From contig NW_002060972.1 of NCBI RefSeq assembly GCF_000150275.1, forward strand, positions 186,645 to 250,644: a stretch of DNA of 64,000 nucleotides. Direction: 5' to 3'. The notes below the pieces were generated by a model that saw only the letters and a list, made by a program, of their open reading frames with translations, was not told the origin of the DNA and searched no databases. A program made the translations under genes and the position numbers. Within the stretch, counting starts at the first letter, position 1; each line of letters begins with the position of its first letter. The DNA comes from Trichoplax adhaerens (lineage: Eukaryota > Placozoa > Uniplacotomia > Trichoplacea > Trichoplacidae). Below are positions 37,760 to 51,384 of this stretch, one piece after another.

Positions 37760-40220
37760 CACATTTTATAGGATGTATAAAGCTAAAGTCTTGTTATTCT
37801 ATTTCTAAAATAACCAAGAATGAATTCGAGATTACTGGTATCTCTAAATCTATTACGTACCTATTAACTTTATTAAATTTAGGCTAACTTTTCTACTTTC
37901 AATAAATTAAATGCGTTCACTCAAAGTAAATTAATTTTATTACAGTGAGAAATTAAATTAATGGTTAATAAATTATACAGAGTACAAAAAAGGTTACAAT
38001 AAGATTTGATTATGAAGTGCAAATAAATAGAATTTAAGGGTAGGGATCCTATGTAACGAATTTATCCAGAATTGTGCTAGTCACTTCCATTTCTATTATA
38101 TGCTGTGCTAAATATGCCTAATAATTAAATTGAGTACCGTAACCAAACATTACGATAGAGAGCACAAAAGTATGAATTGATTATATGGCAATTAAAATAA
38201 AAAAATAAATGTCGTGCAAGGTGCTTCTGTTTACTTCCATCTAAATCGAAAGATACTAACTGAATAAGAAATAACGTAATTAAATTTACGTGTATCAGGG
38301 TTACAATACGCTCTTACTACATATTCATATACATATCGTGGTTATTAAGATTAAATAATTAAAAGACAACCCAATCAAACATTGTAAAAATATCGGTCTG
38401 ATATGTAGTTAGACAAAAAGATGGGAAAATGTCGCATTTTAATAAATTAGTGCGTCAAGTATGATAAAATCTCTGCAAAACAAACAAAAATGAGCTTAAA
38501 AATTGGACTTTCAAAATTAGAAAACACAAGACTGTAAGAAATACAGCTATGTTTACTATGAAAGAATTATCTGTAAACCGAATTATCGATGATAGATAAA
38601 GCTTGAAACAATCCTAAGCGGTTAATTAATATTTTGGGAATTAAATGATGACACGGATTGCTTAAAAATAACAAGTTATAGATTCTAGGTGCTTACAGTA
38701 TCCATCTACACTATTCAAAACAAACTGTAGTCTTAAAATGGGTAAGTAAATGTTACTGCGAGAATTATTTTAAAGTTTGCAAAGGCGGTAAAATGGTTGA
38801 CAAATGTGAAGTTAGAGAGACATAAATAGTTGTTATGAAAGGATAATGAATCTTGAAATCATGACCTGTAGGTGTTCTCAAGTATTGTTGTATTTATTTT
38901 ATCTAACATTGCTATCAAGATTACAGAAGTAGACTTACAATAAATATTTCAGTGTCTCAATTTTTCAGACTTAAACTGGAAAAGTAGTTATCTTATTGGG
39001 CTCTCCATTAGCCTAATTCACTGTAGATGTTCGTAGAAAGTTGGTTAAAATGTTGTTGATGTTATTTCGAACTATAAAGTCAAATTTGACCATATACCAT
39101 AAAATTAAAGGGGCGATTCTGTTCAAACCTTGCAATTTCAAGTATTACGGAGCGTAGATAGAAGCATTTACCGAAGAAAATCGTTTCGCTAATCAAAGTG
39201 TAATGCAGTGTTGGAATCATCGAATTTACTTTGCTACAGTTTATGAATGGTTTATGTATCTTGACGAGATAATATTCCTACATTAATCTGAACTTTATTG
39301 TTAGCCAATTTGATATCTTGCCACCATGCAATTTTACCGACCGTTCTGATAGAATAAGTAGTCTTCCATCTTGAATGACTGTGGCCTGTTTGGATGTTGT
39401 GCGAAGATTTTAATTATCGGACTCAAAAATGGGCTGAATAGACAGCAATTGACCTGAAAATGGTAGATTATAGCAATAGCAAAGAAGTTGCTTAATAGAA
39501 GTCGCTTAACAATCATACCTATCATAAACTATACAAGATTTTACGCAAGATTAGTTACGGTTTTCAGATTGTTGCTACTTAGTTAAGGCAAGCCGTGGCT
39601 AACTCACTCGTAGATAAATCAAGCTTTACCAATGATCTATTTAGCTGCTTGAATGTTAGCTATAGCATGTCTCCTTGCTGAGCTGAAAGTTTTCTGTTAT
39701 TGAATATCATAGGCAAAGAACATAAACAAATCACCATCAGCTGAATACCAATCAATATCATTTCCATTATTACCATACAAAATACGTTTTAAAATTTTAT
39801 TTCTGAGGAAGCTATGAATTAAAATTGATTTCTATTTATCAGGCTAGCCAAAATAAATAAAACTAAAACTAATAATCAAACAAATATCATCAGACTACGA
39901 TCAAAATTGTCTCAAATAGAAGCAACAAAAGATAGTAATGAAATCTTAATTTTGAGAGATTACGTATGTTAGTTCATTCAAGGAATCAACCATTGGCCGT
40001 TAATTACCACTGCTTTGCCATTGCTGTTACCTGAACTAATACTAGGTGCAAGCCTATTTCTCTAGCTGCCTCGTATATAAAAATATTGAATTCTTTTTCT
40101 TTCTTCTCCAGCTCGGAGTTTTCAGATTGCAATCTATCACATTAAATCGGATTTCAGCTAGGTAGTTCACAAGACCTTTGGTAATTTGACTAACGATATA
40201 CACGTAAAATGGATACTAAA
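37760..40220. other. Intergenic, nothing recognised
   Basis: About 2.4 kb of AT-rich DNA with only chance frames. The minus-strand frame at 39334-39525 shows no domain features. Confidence 0.45.
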
Positions 40221-40229
40221 TAGTAATTA

Positions 40230-41160
40230 ATGTTACTCTGATTATTACCTAAATTGATAAATAAAAACTAGAAGGCTTCAAAAATTAAGTATAGTAACTG
40301 ATCTTAGTCCTATTACCACGGATGATTCTTATAATTTTATTGTTATCAGTTGTAGAAAAAATTTTACTAAGAAGAGATACTAGGCAACAATTCAAGATAT
40401 TCAGGCATTCAAAAGTTAGTGTTCTAAGATTGCGATCTCGTAAATTAACAACGACTGAGAGTGGTATCTAGAATAGTAATAGAAGTTGCACATCTTATTT
40501 CTAAATGGATGAATATAAACTGAAATACTTGACTAAGTATCAATCGATTTTATGTCAATTGCTCTTGATAAAAGTTATAGATAAAATCATTTACGGATCT
40601 GTATTACTGCAAAATAACATGTGATATAAACTATCAAATTGTTTCCTTAAGTAATGATCGAAATGATCAGATTACCAAACTATTGCTATAAAATAGTATG
40701 CAGGACAGAGTAATCAGTGTTACTGAGATAAATAGCTCAACAGATAATTAGAAACGTGACTAGAAAACTTTACTATAAACTTAATATAGTAGCTGGTCTT
40801 AGTCTTGCTTCCATCGATAGATCTTATGACTTTATGGCAATCAGTTATAGACAGAATAGTTTTACTGAGTAGGAAAACTGTGCAAGAATCTAAGCTACTC
40901 AAGCATTCTAATTTATTATTTTTAGATAACAATCTAGCAATTTAATGATAGTGAAGAATAGAATCCAGAGTAGCAATGAAAATTACATATCTATTTATGG
41001 AATGAGTAAAGGTGGACTGAATCGCTTGATTTAATAATCAATCAATTTGAGTTCTATTTCTCTCGATAACAGTTATGGATGAAATCATTTACCCGTCCAC
41101 TTTACTACAAAGTAACCTGTTATATAAGCTATGCAGATCACTTCCTCAAATAGTAATCAT
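40230..41160. repeat. Tandem duplication, two units of about 0.45 kb
   Basis: 40230-40665 and 40710-41160 align throughout (shared strings near 40300/40795 GTCTTAGTC-like, near 40410/40895 CAAGCATTC-like, near 40590/41065 ATAAAATCATTTAC-like). Period is about 480 bp with moderate divergence. No open coding frame runs through either unit. It ends just downstream (3' side) of the minus-strand gene stopping at 41225. Confidence 0.65.
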
Positions 41161-41224
41161 ATCTACTAAGATTTAAGCAAGCATTATAACAGCATCTCTT
41201 TAGCAGTTGTCTGGTAATTTGCTA

Positions 41225-44200
41225 TCACAGCTCAGAGTTTAAGTAAGATGGAATAGATAAAATTTCTGACCTTTCTTTCAATTCTTTCAATTCTTCATTT
41301 AGTAGCATTGGATTAATTACTGGTAATTCTTCAACTCTAAAAAATAATTGATATCGAGAGATGACATCATCCAATTCCATCCTATATTGTTTCATTCGTT
41401 CGTTCGTGTCCTTCAAATTTAAAATTTTGTAAGATTAATCAGAAAAATATTAATTTTAACCGCATGTACTTTGTTAATCTATAGATAGAGCGTTTACTAT
41501 AAGCAACGTTGAATTGCATATTTAATCGCTCCAGAGTAGATCCAATATATCGATTCGCTTTACATTTTCGATCCGCTCTATTTCTTCCTCCATAATTTGT
41601 AGTTTATGTTTTCTTTTATTGTTGTCATTTTTCGTTATGTAGATCATATAATCCATCTAAATATGATGAGAATTGAACTGATTTAGAAAAGAACATAAAC
41701 TATAGGACGCATAATTACGTCAAGTATACTAAAATATTTAGAAAAGGATCATTTTACCCTATCACAAATTTCAGCTGCTTCAGGCAGATTACGTAAATAT
41801 CGATAAAAGTCATCTGTTAGTTCATCTAAAGCTCCAGACAGAGTCTGCATGGAAAAATAGAAATAAAAATTCATAGAATCTACTTCTAAGGAAATTTGTC
41901 TAATAGTAATTGCAGGTCGTTGTTCCTGTATCTGTTTTCCGTTTTTACTATCTAACAATCTGTAAAAAAGTAGCGTTAAGTCGCACTGACGCTACACTAA
42001 GATGTACGAAGGATTAGTGAGTTAGCGTAAAAGTGCACAACTATTACAAAATCACTGAACAACAGGTATACATACTGATTTCAAATCAGGAAATTGCGAG
42101 GGTGATTGGGAAGCAAGAGAAATCATATTTAGTAGCCAGTCCTCCGTTAAGTAAGATAGATAAATTTCAAGTTTATCGAGGCATGCCGCCATATTCATCA
42201 ATTCTAGTTGATTGTTACTGTAAGTGATGTCCAACTATTATTAGAGTAAATGAAAGGCAAGTAGTGAAAAATCTTCGTATTAATAAGGGATTAGCTATAA
42301 AAGATTTTTCCGTACACAACATGAATTATTTACCTTTGGAGTATAAGGATCAACCGCTAAGCGTGATGATAAGTTATTTGAGAACATAGAATATGGGAAT
42401 ACCAAAATTTTAGAATTCATTTCAATTCAAGAGATATTGAGGTGAAATTAGGTTACATTAAACGTTTGTGTTTGCAAAATTAATTGTAACACTCTAATAA
42501 TATCAGAATAGGATGAGATAGAAGTCTTTTTGCTTTGCTTTTTATACAGTCTTAGACAAAGTATCTTAACTTACCTACTAAGGCTGAATTATAAGTTTCA
42601 AATAGATCATCTACTTTCTGTCGATCGTTAATTGGCAAGGTTTCAACACAAAATTCGTATACAGCCTAAGATGTAGAAATTGGAAGAAATCTTAAAATCT
42701 TTGGCATCACATACGTATTTACCTAAACTAATTGTATTGCCTAAACCAGCAAAATTGTTTATTACGATATCATAAAATACTCTAAATATCTATAGAGTGG
42801 AATAAGGCTTTAAAGCATGTCACGGTACTCGAACTACGACGGGTAACAATGTCATCCCTTTATACAGTATGTAGGTTGTTAGTAAATCTAGAATTGTAAA
42901 ACTAATTCATTTTCGAGTAAAATCAAGTGAACAAGTCAGATAGCTAATTCATAACAGAGCTCAAGGTTGGATTGCACTCTATGCCTATTCAATTGTACTG
43001 TATTTTAAAGTATAGTATAAGGTTGTAAAAAATTTAGATCTAGATTACACGATAGCTAATGTTTGCATAAAAGAAATAAAGCGAGTGACTTTTACAAAAA
43101 GGAGAATTCTAGATTTGATTCCAGTGAAAACTGGCGTGTGTGTTTAATTTAACAAGCGTTGGAAGTAGTTTTGGTAGTGCAAAAAGTGGTTGTTAAATAA
43201 AGAATCCGGTGAATGATAATTTTGGGCCAGTTTACTAACATTTAGTGAGAATACTAACTATAATTAATAGATTGTTATCTCTGAAACTTGGTTTAATTTT
43301 ATTACATTAAGGTTACTGCCACTTGCAAAATGCGAGCTGAACTCGCAAATAATTGAAATAGCGTATCTGCAGTACAGATACAGTATCCTAACATACAAGC
43401 AGCATATATATGTTTTCTACCATGGCATCATTTTAAATTGATTTCCAACTAAAAATTTTAATTGAAAGGTTTTATTACTATCATCAGCTGCAATAATGCA
43501 CAAAATTCAAGAAATTTAATAAGACCGCTATCGTACTTACGCGCTTGTTGTATAAACGATAACTATCCTCATTATTGATCAATTGAGCAACTGGAAAAAG
43601 TAAATCATCTTGATCGATTTCATCATGGCACTGTAAGGAAATAAGAAATTGAGGTTATAGATAAGTTCTAACTCGGTTACAGAAAATACTTTTAAGTTTA
43701 TAGCCAATCACTCTAGCCAGATAAATCTTAGATAGAAAGCTTTAAAAATAGAAAGCAGATTCGTATGCTGTGTGTCGGATATTAAACTGGGCATTTGCTA
43801 GACAAAAGTAATTATTACTACCTTTATTAAAGTAATTGTCCATTGTAAGCACTTTAGCAATGATAACGAAACAAATACATCATCTTGTCCAAAAGCAACA
43901 ACATCTTGTTCGTTTAAAGCTATAGGATATTGAAGTTTTTGTAGTGTTATTTCAATAGTATCGCAATCGATTTGTTCAGCAGCATGTTGGCTATAACCAA
44001 GATCCTGTAGAAACCTCTGGTAATATCAATGATAGACAGCAAATATTAAATTGATAGCTTTATCTAATCAACTTTTCAAGTAGTACCAATGCTATAAAGT
44101 ACAAATAAAACTTTTTACATCACATATATGATATCTATTACTATCACTTCGCCAAATTACGGAATTAATTTCATTTAGTATACAATAATCTCTCCTCCTC

Positions 44201-44412
44201 ACTCTGAATAATATGTAGAAATCATTAGGTGTTATGTGGCCTCGATCTTTGATTTGAACCAAATCCAATACTTCATTGCCTTGAAAGTGTTCATGATGCT
44301 GTAAGAACTAAATAGATGGCATGCTAATTAAAAATAGCCTTCCATGCTAGGCTCGCAATTAATATCCGCTCTAGTTATACCTCAATAACATCTTGAAGGT
44401 GCCGTCGGTAAA
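41225..44412 (-). CDS. Unrecognised multi-exon protein with EF-hand-like segment and C-terminal coiled coil
   Basis: Minus-strand exons in order of translation: 44381-44412 (tentative), 44119-44298, 43822-44016, 43541-43630, 42575-42665, 41758-41951, 41564-41656 and 41225-41410 (stop TGA). Junction phases agree and give about 350 residues; the 5' start is not found. Near the N-end, LVQIKDRGHITPNDFYILF resembles an EF-hand loop and exiting helix, but the first calcium ligand is not acidic, so binding is doubtful. Middle segments include DVVAFGQDDVFVSLSLLK and VETLPINDRQKVDDLFETY. The last two exons are charged and helical (IMEEEIERIEN, NERMKQYRMELDDVISRY), consistent with a coiled coil. I do not recognise the family. 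The consistent splice frames over eight exons argue for a real gene. Confidence 0.6.
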
Positions 44413-45840
44413 CTTTGGCATATCAGATTGAAATAATATCGAAGATTAATACGGTACTAATAACAAGCAGTGAGTACCTAAAATCGTTCATTTATATAAT
44501 ATATACCTGGACTATCCGGTTTTGTTGTACTAGAAAATTGTAAATCATCCATGATCAAGAAGCATTTATGTTATTCATCCATTTGTTAATTTTAAAATTC
44601 AAAGGAAGTTTTCCATTTGGATTTTAATTGCAAAAGGAAGATTAACCGAAGAATTTTTAATGTCAGTACTGTACTTTTCTTGCCTACTCGTTTGGTAGTC
44701 GTAGTACAGGCATCCGTAGTAATGGTGGTAGGGTAGCCAAAACCTCTCTAAGCTATATTTTTTGGAACTTATTTTGACATGTATTACTATGTAGTTTGCA
44801 ATAAACAGAAAATAATTATACAAGCATATGGTTCAGATGATGATGTCACACTAATGTGACACCTATAGATGCATACTCGTATCTAATATTAGTTGTATAT
44901 CGTTAAATGCAACTTTTATTTACTTGTGCATGATTTAAATTCCTGAATGAGTGTATGCTGTACGTATTCACTTTTCTATTTTATTCATATACTTATATAG
45001 ATGAAATATTCCCTCCATTGAAATAATTTAAATATCTGGCGAACGTCGTGATTACAATTATTAACACCGGTATACTGTATGTTGTCAGTAATATTTAGTA
45101 GATGTAAGGGTTTTGAAGGGCGCGCCAATTTCTATTCCTGTATAATTTCATAGATAATATCCAGATACAGACGACGTTGTTATTGCATTTAGCTTCCCTA
45201 ATATCAGTAACTTCCGTTGAATAATTTTAATTTAAGGGATAAATTACCCACTTGATTATAATTATCGCCAGTTACTTTTTTCGCTATACCATACTACTTT
45301 ATGGTGATAGTGCTGTATTCAGTTAATTGCTATTGCAAATTACTTTGTAACAAATGATTCAGACGATTTCGACATTTGCATTTATAAAGTGCTGTGATCT
45401 TTAGTTTTAATAATACTTGAGGATCTTTTGCATTGGAAATTATTGCTTATCATCTAGAAATACAGTACTGTACTGGATGACTAAGTTATGATGTTGAATG
45501 TGATGTTATATCCTACAGTAGTATTATTTGCAGGAGTTGAACTTGTTCTATGACCGGAACTATCTTGGCATCCATGCTCCAACTACAGTACAGGAGGAAA
45601 AAGTTGTGTATTTTGGGTATCAATACTGATTTCTGTGTTGCTAATCTTAACACAGCAAACTTGACAGTATTCCTGCAAGCCAGATAATACCTGCAAATTG
45701 CAAGTAATTCCTTTTTCTAGCGCAAAGGCAAGCTCGTTTTGTGTGTACAGTATCTACCACAGCAAATATTGTGCACAATCACTTTCTGTACTTCAAAGTG
45801 TGCAAAATGATCTGTCACCCTTGATTTCTCTCCCGTCCGA
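44413..45840. other. Intergenic, 5' flank of the minus-strand gene
   Basis: Any missing 5' exon of the minus-strand gene would lie here. I could not identify one with confidence. Confidence 0.4.
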
Positions 45841-45846
45841 AAGATG

Positions 45847-46034
45847 CAAAATATCAATACCAGGAACTACTCAATCAAAATTGTACCCCCATTATCGCAA
45901 AAAAAGTCGATCTCCACATTGTTTTCAGTGTAGTTTCTTGTCCCGTCTGCTGTTCTCTTTCTAGGGTAGGGGAGACAATTTTTATATACGGGGTACAATT
46001 TTGATTGAGTAGTCTCTGACAGTATTGACAAAAT
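45847..46034. mobile_element. Small inverted-repeat element (MITE-like hairpin)
   Basis: 45866-45889 and 45990-46013 are a perfect 24-base inverted repeat, continued imperfectly outward to about 45847 and 46034, with a 100-base spacer. The spacer resembles, inverted, sequence at about 50465-50535 (shared CCACATT, CCCGTCT, CTCTTTCT blocks). This fits a short non-autonomous transposon or a foldback RNA. It lies 0.54 kb upstream of the MZB1 start. Confidence 0.6.
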
Positions 46035-46574
46035 AAAGAAAATCACAGTAGCTTACAGTATTTTATACAATGCCAATGATTCACTAAGCTCTTTCTGTAA
46101 AGTGTAAGCTAGTTATAATTTACTGTTAGTTAGTAGTATAAGGGAATTCGAAGAGAAATTCTAAAGTCTAATTCGTCTACCACAACTTAATACGGACAGC
46201 CATCTCCAGTGCGCGTGCGTAATTGGATTTAATCGATTGATAAAAATGTCCAAGAGGCGAACAGCCAGCCAATCGCCGCTTGCCACTTCAGGTTTCCACA
46301 CCCCAAATCTATTGTTATCAAATCAAATCTTTTTCCTTACTATACTTGGAGCAAGGATGATACTGATAGCAAGCAGTACTAGCAGGTACTACCAGTCCTT
46401 GGCCTAGTCTCTGGCAAGCCATTGGTATTGTAGAGTGACTATATTGCCTGCGCACACTTATCCAAATCCATCAGCGACTTCATCACTACGATTTAGTTTA
46501 TTTGGACGTTGAAGCAATTAACTTAAGCTTGATAAAATTGTTTGCAACGACAAGCTATTAAACAAAATTAAAGA

Positions 46575-48861
46575 ATGAGACTGTTGTTTAGCTCGACGTT
46601 ATTCCTCGTGGTATTTGCTGGCTTGGTACGAGGACAAGAAGGGGCTCAACCTAGTGGAGGGATCAAATTCTCTACTCCTGATTTAACCGATGAAGATTAT
46701 CATTCGCCTACTGTGCCATTGCAGTATCGTTGTGCTGTGTGCCAAGCGGTCGCTTACCAGGTTAGCTTATAACTGCTATAATCCGCAGGCAATTGGGATA
46801 TTGAATGGAAATTGCTATAAAAGATTGATTCTTCATAGCCTCCACAGAAGGATCAGCATTTATAGAATTACTTTTGCTATCAATTACGTCGTTAAGTTGC
46901 ACTGCACGCTGCACTATTCTCAGATATCGGATTACTTAGCAACTGCTAGGGAAGAGATGCATCTGTAGACTGCAGTACCAGGTGCAGTTACGGTTTTTGA
47001 ATGAATGAATTCATCAACTATGAGTAACATTTAAAATTGATCAATGTAGTAATGATGAAATCAGTTTAAATTATAATGACTAGATATGAATTAAAATCAT
47101 GATTACAAACCGAGGTTACAACATTATCTCGTCAGGAAACCTTAGTAATAACATGTGCCTCTTATTGCACTAGACTATTGAGCCTAGATATTTGCTGCAA
47201 AAGTAAACAGTTTAATTGGTAATATTGCTGCTGTACACTACGTCAATATCAATTAAATATTTTATCATTTCCTAACGATGCTGAGAGGTAATCTTACGAC
47301 ATAAATTACGAACAGTGCACTACATCAAGTTTGTATAGATGCAGGAAAGTTGTCTTATTTTGGCAAAAAATATTAACTAAGCCTTCATTTAATTGCAATT
47401 TTAATCAAATAGCTAGAGAAAGCTTTAGAAAAAGAACAAATTAAGCTTATTGGCAGAAAAAGACTCTCTGAAGTGGTCTATATTGATGTCTTAGACAAGA
47501 AATGCAATGGAGAATGGGACGGGTAAAATATTAATAGTTAGTCTGTTTAAAATAGCCATCAGCTTGCCCCCCCCCAAATGCAATGGTCGTATGATCATAA
47601 ATCTTATGCTTGACTTGAGCAGCTTCGACTTTACCTTCGTGATAATTGTCAAATAGCATAAAAGTTGTATGTTACAACTAGTATACTCGTATATCCCAAC
47701 TCACTCGAATGAAAGAAACTTTACCCTAGGTAGTGCTTGGGTTTTACGACCCCTTACACACACATAGTACAAGTAGTATAACTACACCGTTTCTTCATCA
47801 GCAATCATGAAATTACCTTATAGTATAGTATAGTAGACTATTTTACTTTTGAATGCCACCGTACTGCAATTGCTACTGTAATTAGCTGAAACTATGACAC
47901 CATATTTGCTATAACGCTTAATGATTGAACTCCTTAAGTTTGACCCTCCTATAACTGATGGATTGTAAAAGATTTCATTAACTCTATACAACTCCGCGAG
48001 GTTACGGATTGTAATTGGCGCTTCAAGATTGAAATTAATTATATAGTAACGTTGCTAGTTCAGTTAAAACTTTCGACTTGGCTATATTATGCTGTTAATT
48101 AACTCAGTCTCCGTCATTATTCAATTCTCTCTAAATTATATACCTTTTCACTACATTTTAAAATCATATTTTAGTTATGGAATCAAAAAGGTAAATGGTG
48201 TTAACCGATTTACTGGCGATGGCGTGCCATATGAAAATGACTTCGGATTTACTCAAACAGGTGGCAAATGGCCATTTAGGTGAGACATATTTGCTAAATG
48301 TGTTTTATAGTTGGCGTGGCAATAAAACATTATTATGAATGCAGAAAATTGAGTTGTTTAGATTAGAGCATATTCCAAGTAGTCAGTTGATGCTATCATA
48401 AATTCAATTTTGTGTGGAAAGTTACATCTATAGCATTCGTCTATTAATGCTCATGGTACTAAAATAACATTGACAGTGTTTCAACTGGGGAGGACGAGTG
48501 TTACAACTGATGGAAAAGAGTTTAGGTCATTGAGTTTTTTTACCGTAAACATTGTAGTAGGACGTTAGATGAGTATATTAAATTCTGCACCATACACTCG
48601 CTGCCTTATGATTGTAACGATAAACGCTATAGATATTTAGAGTATGCGTCTTGGATATTAATATAGTCATAATCTATACGGTGGCTAATTTCTTGAATAC
48701 TGTTGGTCATAAATCCTAGGCTTACCAATGAATGCCAAAATATCCTTGGTGAAGTTGGTGAAGATGAAATATATGAGGCATTTTATGATGGTACACCGTT
48801 AAAGAAATTTATTTGTCTAAAGAAAACTAAGTACTGTAATAAGAAACATGACGAATTGTAG
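46575..48861 (+). CDS. MZB1: MZB1 homologue, ER-resident co-chaperone with HDEL tail
   Basis: Four exons, 46575-46760, 47413-47522, 48175-48279 and 48720-48861 (stop TAG), with phases 0, 2 and 2, encode 180 residues; the human protein has 189. Residues 1-20 are a hydrophobic signal peptide. The saposin-like cysteine-rich fold follows: YRCAVCQAVAYQ, then LSEVVYIDVLDKKCNGEWD, YGIKKVNGVNRFTG, TGGKWPF, and LGEVGEDEIYEAFYDG, with final cysteines in FICLKK and TKYC. The C-terminus is HDEL, an ER retrieval signal. In vertebrates MZB1 (pERp1) assists folding and secretion of immunoglobulin and works with GRP94. With no antibodies in early animals, the ancestral role is presumably general secretory folding. 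The ATG opens the signal peptide directly, which supports the chosen start. Confidence 0.95.
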
Positions 48862-50560
48862 ACGCGTCATAAAAATTATCCAATCTTGCATTTGGGAAGA
48901 AATTGTTTAGCTAACGTTTTAGAATCACATTCAATCTAATAGTAGTTCAAAAAACGCCGAATTAAGATTTAAAATGATGCCCTAGTTCATTTCTAGAATT
49001 TTAAGTTGCAGTCTATACTGATTCTAAGTTGTATTTGTATAATTTCTTGCATACGCCTTTATTTCCAATCGTTACTTAATGTTGTATACTCTTTAGCATG
49101 GATACGAATACAACTTTCTTGAATCTTCTATACAAATATGAGATTACGTTGTGGACACTTTTTGTGTTTGGTACAATCTTTTCTTCGATATCTGGTACTT
49201 CGCGTATGTGCGATGTTTCATCGTAGACTGTTTAGTTTCTCTACAGCAGATGTAAAAGTTTGTTGGAATGTTGTCCTGCTCAATACTGTATTTGTGTATA
49301 TTTTATAATTGTACTATATCTTAGAAGACAACAATGGTATTGCTCATTTTTACTTTCTTTGTCAAGATTATGGCTAGAATTGATCTTAGTGCAATAAAAT
49401 TTGCCGGATTTTTATTTTTGACACAATTGATTGTATAGCAACCTTGGCTATGTAATGGAACGCGTGAGATCGATTGAGCTATAGTCCATCGCTGAGGTCT
49501 TGATGCCTCTTTAGTGAGTATATTGAAAATTGAGTAATAGCTTGCCTACAGTGTACAGGATTACCTTGGCTGTAGTACTTTAGCTAAAGAGCTTGAAGTA
49601 TCATAATTTGGCTGTTCTTCGATGGAATGATCTATTCAATCATGAAACTGAACTTCAACTTACACTATAATAGCAGTGCCTAATATGCGCAATATTACCA
49701 GGGGGACTTGAACTAGTAATATGAATGGATCTTTTTATTTTCCTAATATGCTGCATTCGATCAGGTATCTTCTCATATTAAGAAGAAATTCTACTGTCCA
49801 TAGTATGATAACCTAGCTGTCAATTTGGTTTCGTGTTCTATTTTGTGTAGAATGTGTTGCTGTTCATTTGAACGGATAGTTGATCGGTAATACGCGTCGA
49901 ATTAATCAATACTTCGGCATCACATTCTAGCCAATGCTAGAGCACAGAAGTGTAAAAGCATCATGCAAAACGATTACTGAATTGTTGCAATGCCATTACA
50001 GTCCTGTGAGCTCCTACCCAGTGGAAAAGAAGTCTGCTCACGTTCGGTGCAATTACAGCACCCTCAATCTTGACTTCAAATCAAATGTCTGGCAATGGAT
50101 ATAACCATTTCCACACCTCATTCTGTGCAATTAAGCATAGCTGATTTTGCTAAAATGAAGCCATATTGTAGACCACTGTCCTCCATTGACATTGCAGTAC
50201 AGTATGGCAGCAGTAGGGTACCCTGTACCCGGTACAGCGACTGCTGTCTGTCATACTGTCTTTCTGATCAGCAGTTTGTGCAATCGGTGCTGGCTTGACG
50301 GTCCAGCACCGAAATGTCCGACTGTCTGAGTCCAGCGTGTTGAAGAATAGTACTGTCCAACGTACTGGTGCCACCACTTGGAAAATGACCACAGAAATAG
50401 TCAGTCAGTGCATTTTTGCTAACGCAAGTCGTTGACACTGTGCCTCTTTCTTCTTTTCATAGCGTGTACCCCAATGTGGAAGCACTACTCAAAAGAAAGA
50501 GACGGGATAGGAAACGACCACAGTGCAAAATAATGTGGGGGCTGATCGTTTTTTCGGTCA
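48862..50560. other. Intergenic, nothing recognised except richer tract at 50.1-50.5 kb
   Basis: Mostly AT-rich. Around 50100-50500 base composition is more balanced and one part resembles, inverted, the spacer of the element at 45.9 kb. No gene supported. Confidence 0.45.
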
Positions 50561-50564
50561 TTTA

Positions 50565-51245
50565 GTATACAGTACAGTACAGTGGAGAAATTTATTTTTC
50601 ACAACAGTACAAGAACCAAACCTTCGACAGGTGTAACAGTATAGTCACAATTGTGAAAAGTCCTTGACTATTTACAGTGTACAGTACGGCAAACTGAGTG
50701 TACAGTACTGTACACTGTACTGTACAGTATACAGTACTGTAGTCACAATTCTGAAAAGTCCCTGACTGTGTACAGTGTACAGTACTGTACACTGTACAGT
50801 ACAGTACAGTACAGTATGCCACGTTACACTTTTTAAGCCATACTGTATGTCTAAGATATTTTAGCCGATGAAAATTTTAACAAGAAAAATCAATGAATCG
50901 CTTTATCCTGCACAAATTATACATCAATCGGTAGAGAAAGAGCTAAATAACATAGTTCATCAATTATAATCTACGTGCGATGTCTATTTTCTTCATAATA
51001 ACTAGTTAAAGTAGGCAAACTGCTACAGTACCAAGTAAAAATATGGGTACTGTCCACTGAGTGTACACTGTACAGTACAGTACAGTCATGCTGCAGTCCA
51101 TTAGGCTATATAGGCACTCATACAGCATTTAACCAAGAAGTCAATCTCTCTACTGACTTGACCGACGACAGTACTGTACAGTCATTGAAGATGAGAACGG
51201 CTACCGTCTTACAGTACCATCATACACTACAGTGTTTTCACTGTA
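50565..51245. repeat. TACAGTAC-type simple repeat clusters
   Basis: Dense runs of the overlapping words ACAGTAC, TACAGTA and CTGTACA at 50565-50590, 50675-50820, 51055-51085 and scattered to 51240. The word is self-complementary (GTAC core), so the tracts can fold into cruciforms. They lie upstream of the ARCN1 start codon. Open frames here are by-products of the repeat. Confidence 0.8.
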
Positions 51246-51384
51246 GTCTGCGTACCGTACTGTCGCCAGTTTCATAAAAGAAGAACCCAGACGTAGCCCT
51301 ATCGTGATTCTCTTCGAAACTTGGACAACTAGGAGGAAAAAGAGGAAAAAGGAAGAGAAACTCCACTACAACGATCCAAACAAC

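Noticed and set aside
44119-44298. Calling the minus-strand gene a calcium-binding EF-hand protein
   Set aside because: Only the second half of a loop is EF-hand-like and the first ligand position is not acidic. One weak motif is not enough for a functional name.
45698-45964. 88-codon frame upstream of MZB1
   Set aside because: Overlaps the inverted-repeat element, has no domain features and no splice partners.
50592-50822. Minus-strand frame rich in CTV and YCT repeats
   Set aside because: Direct translation of the GTAC-type simple repeat, not a gene.
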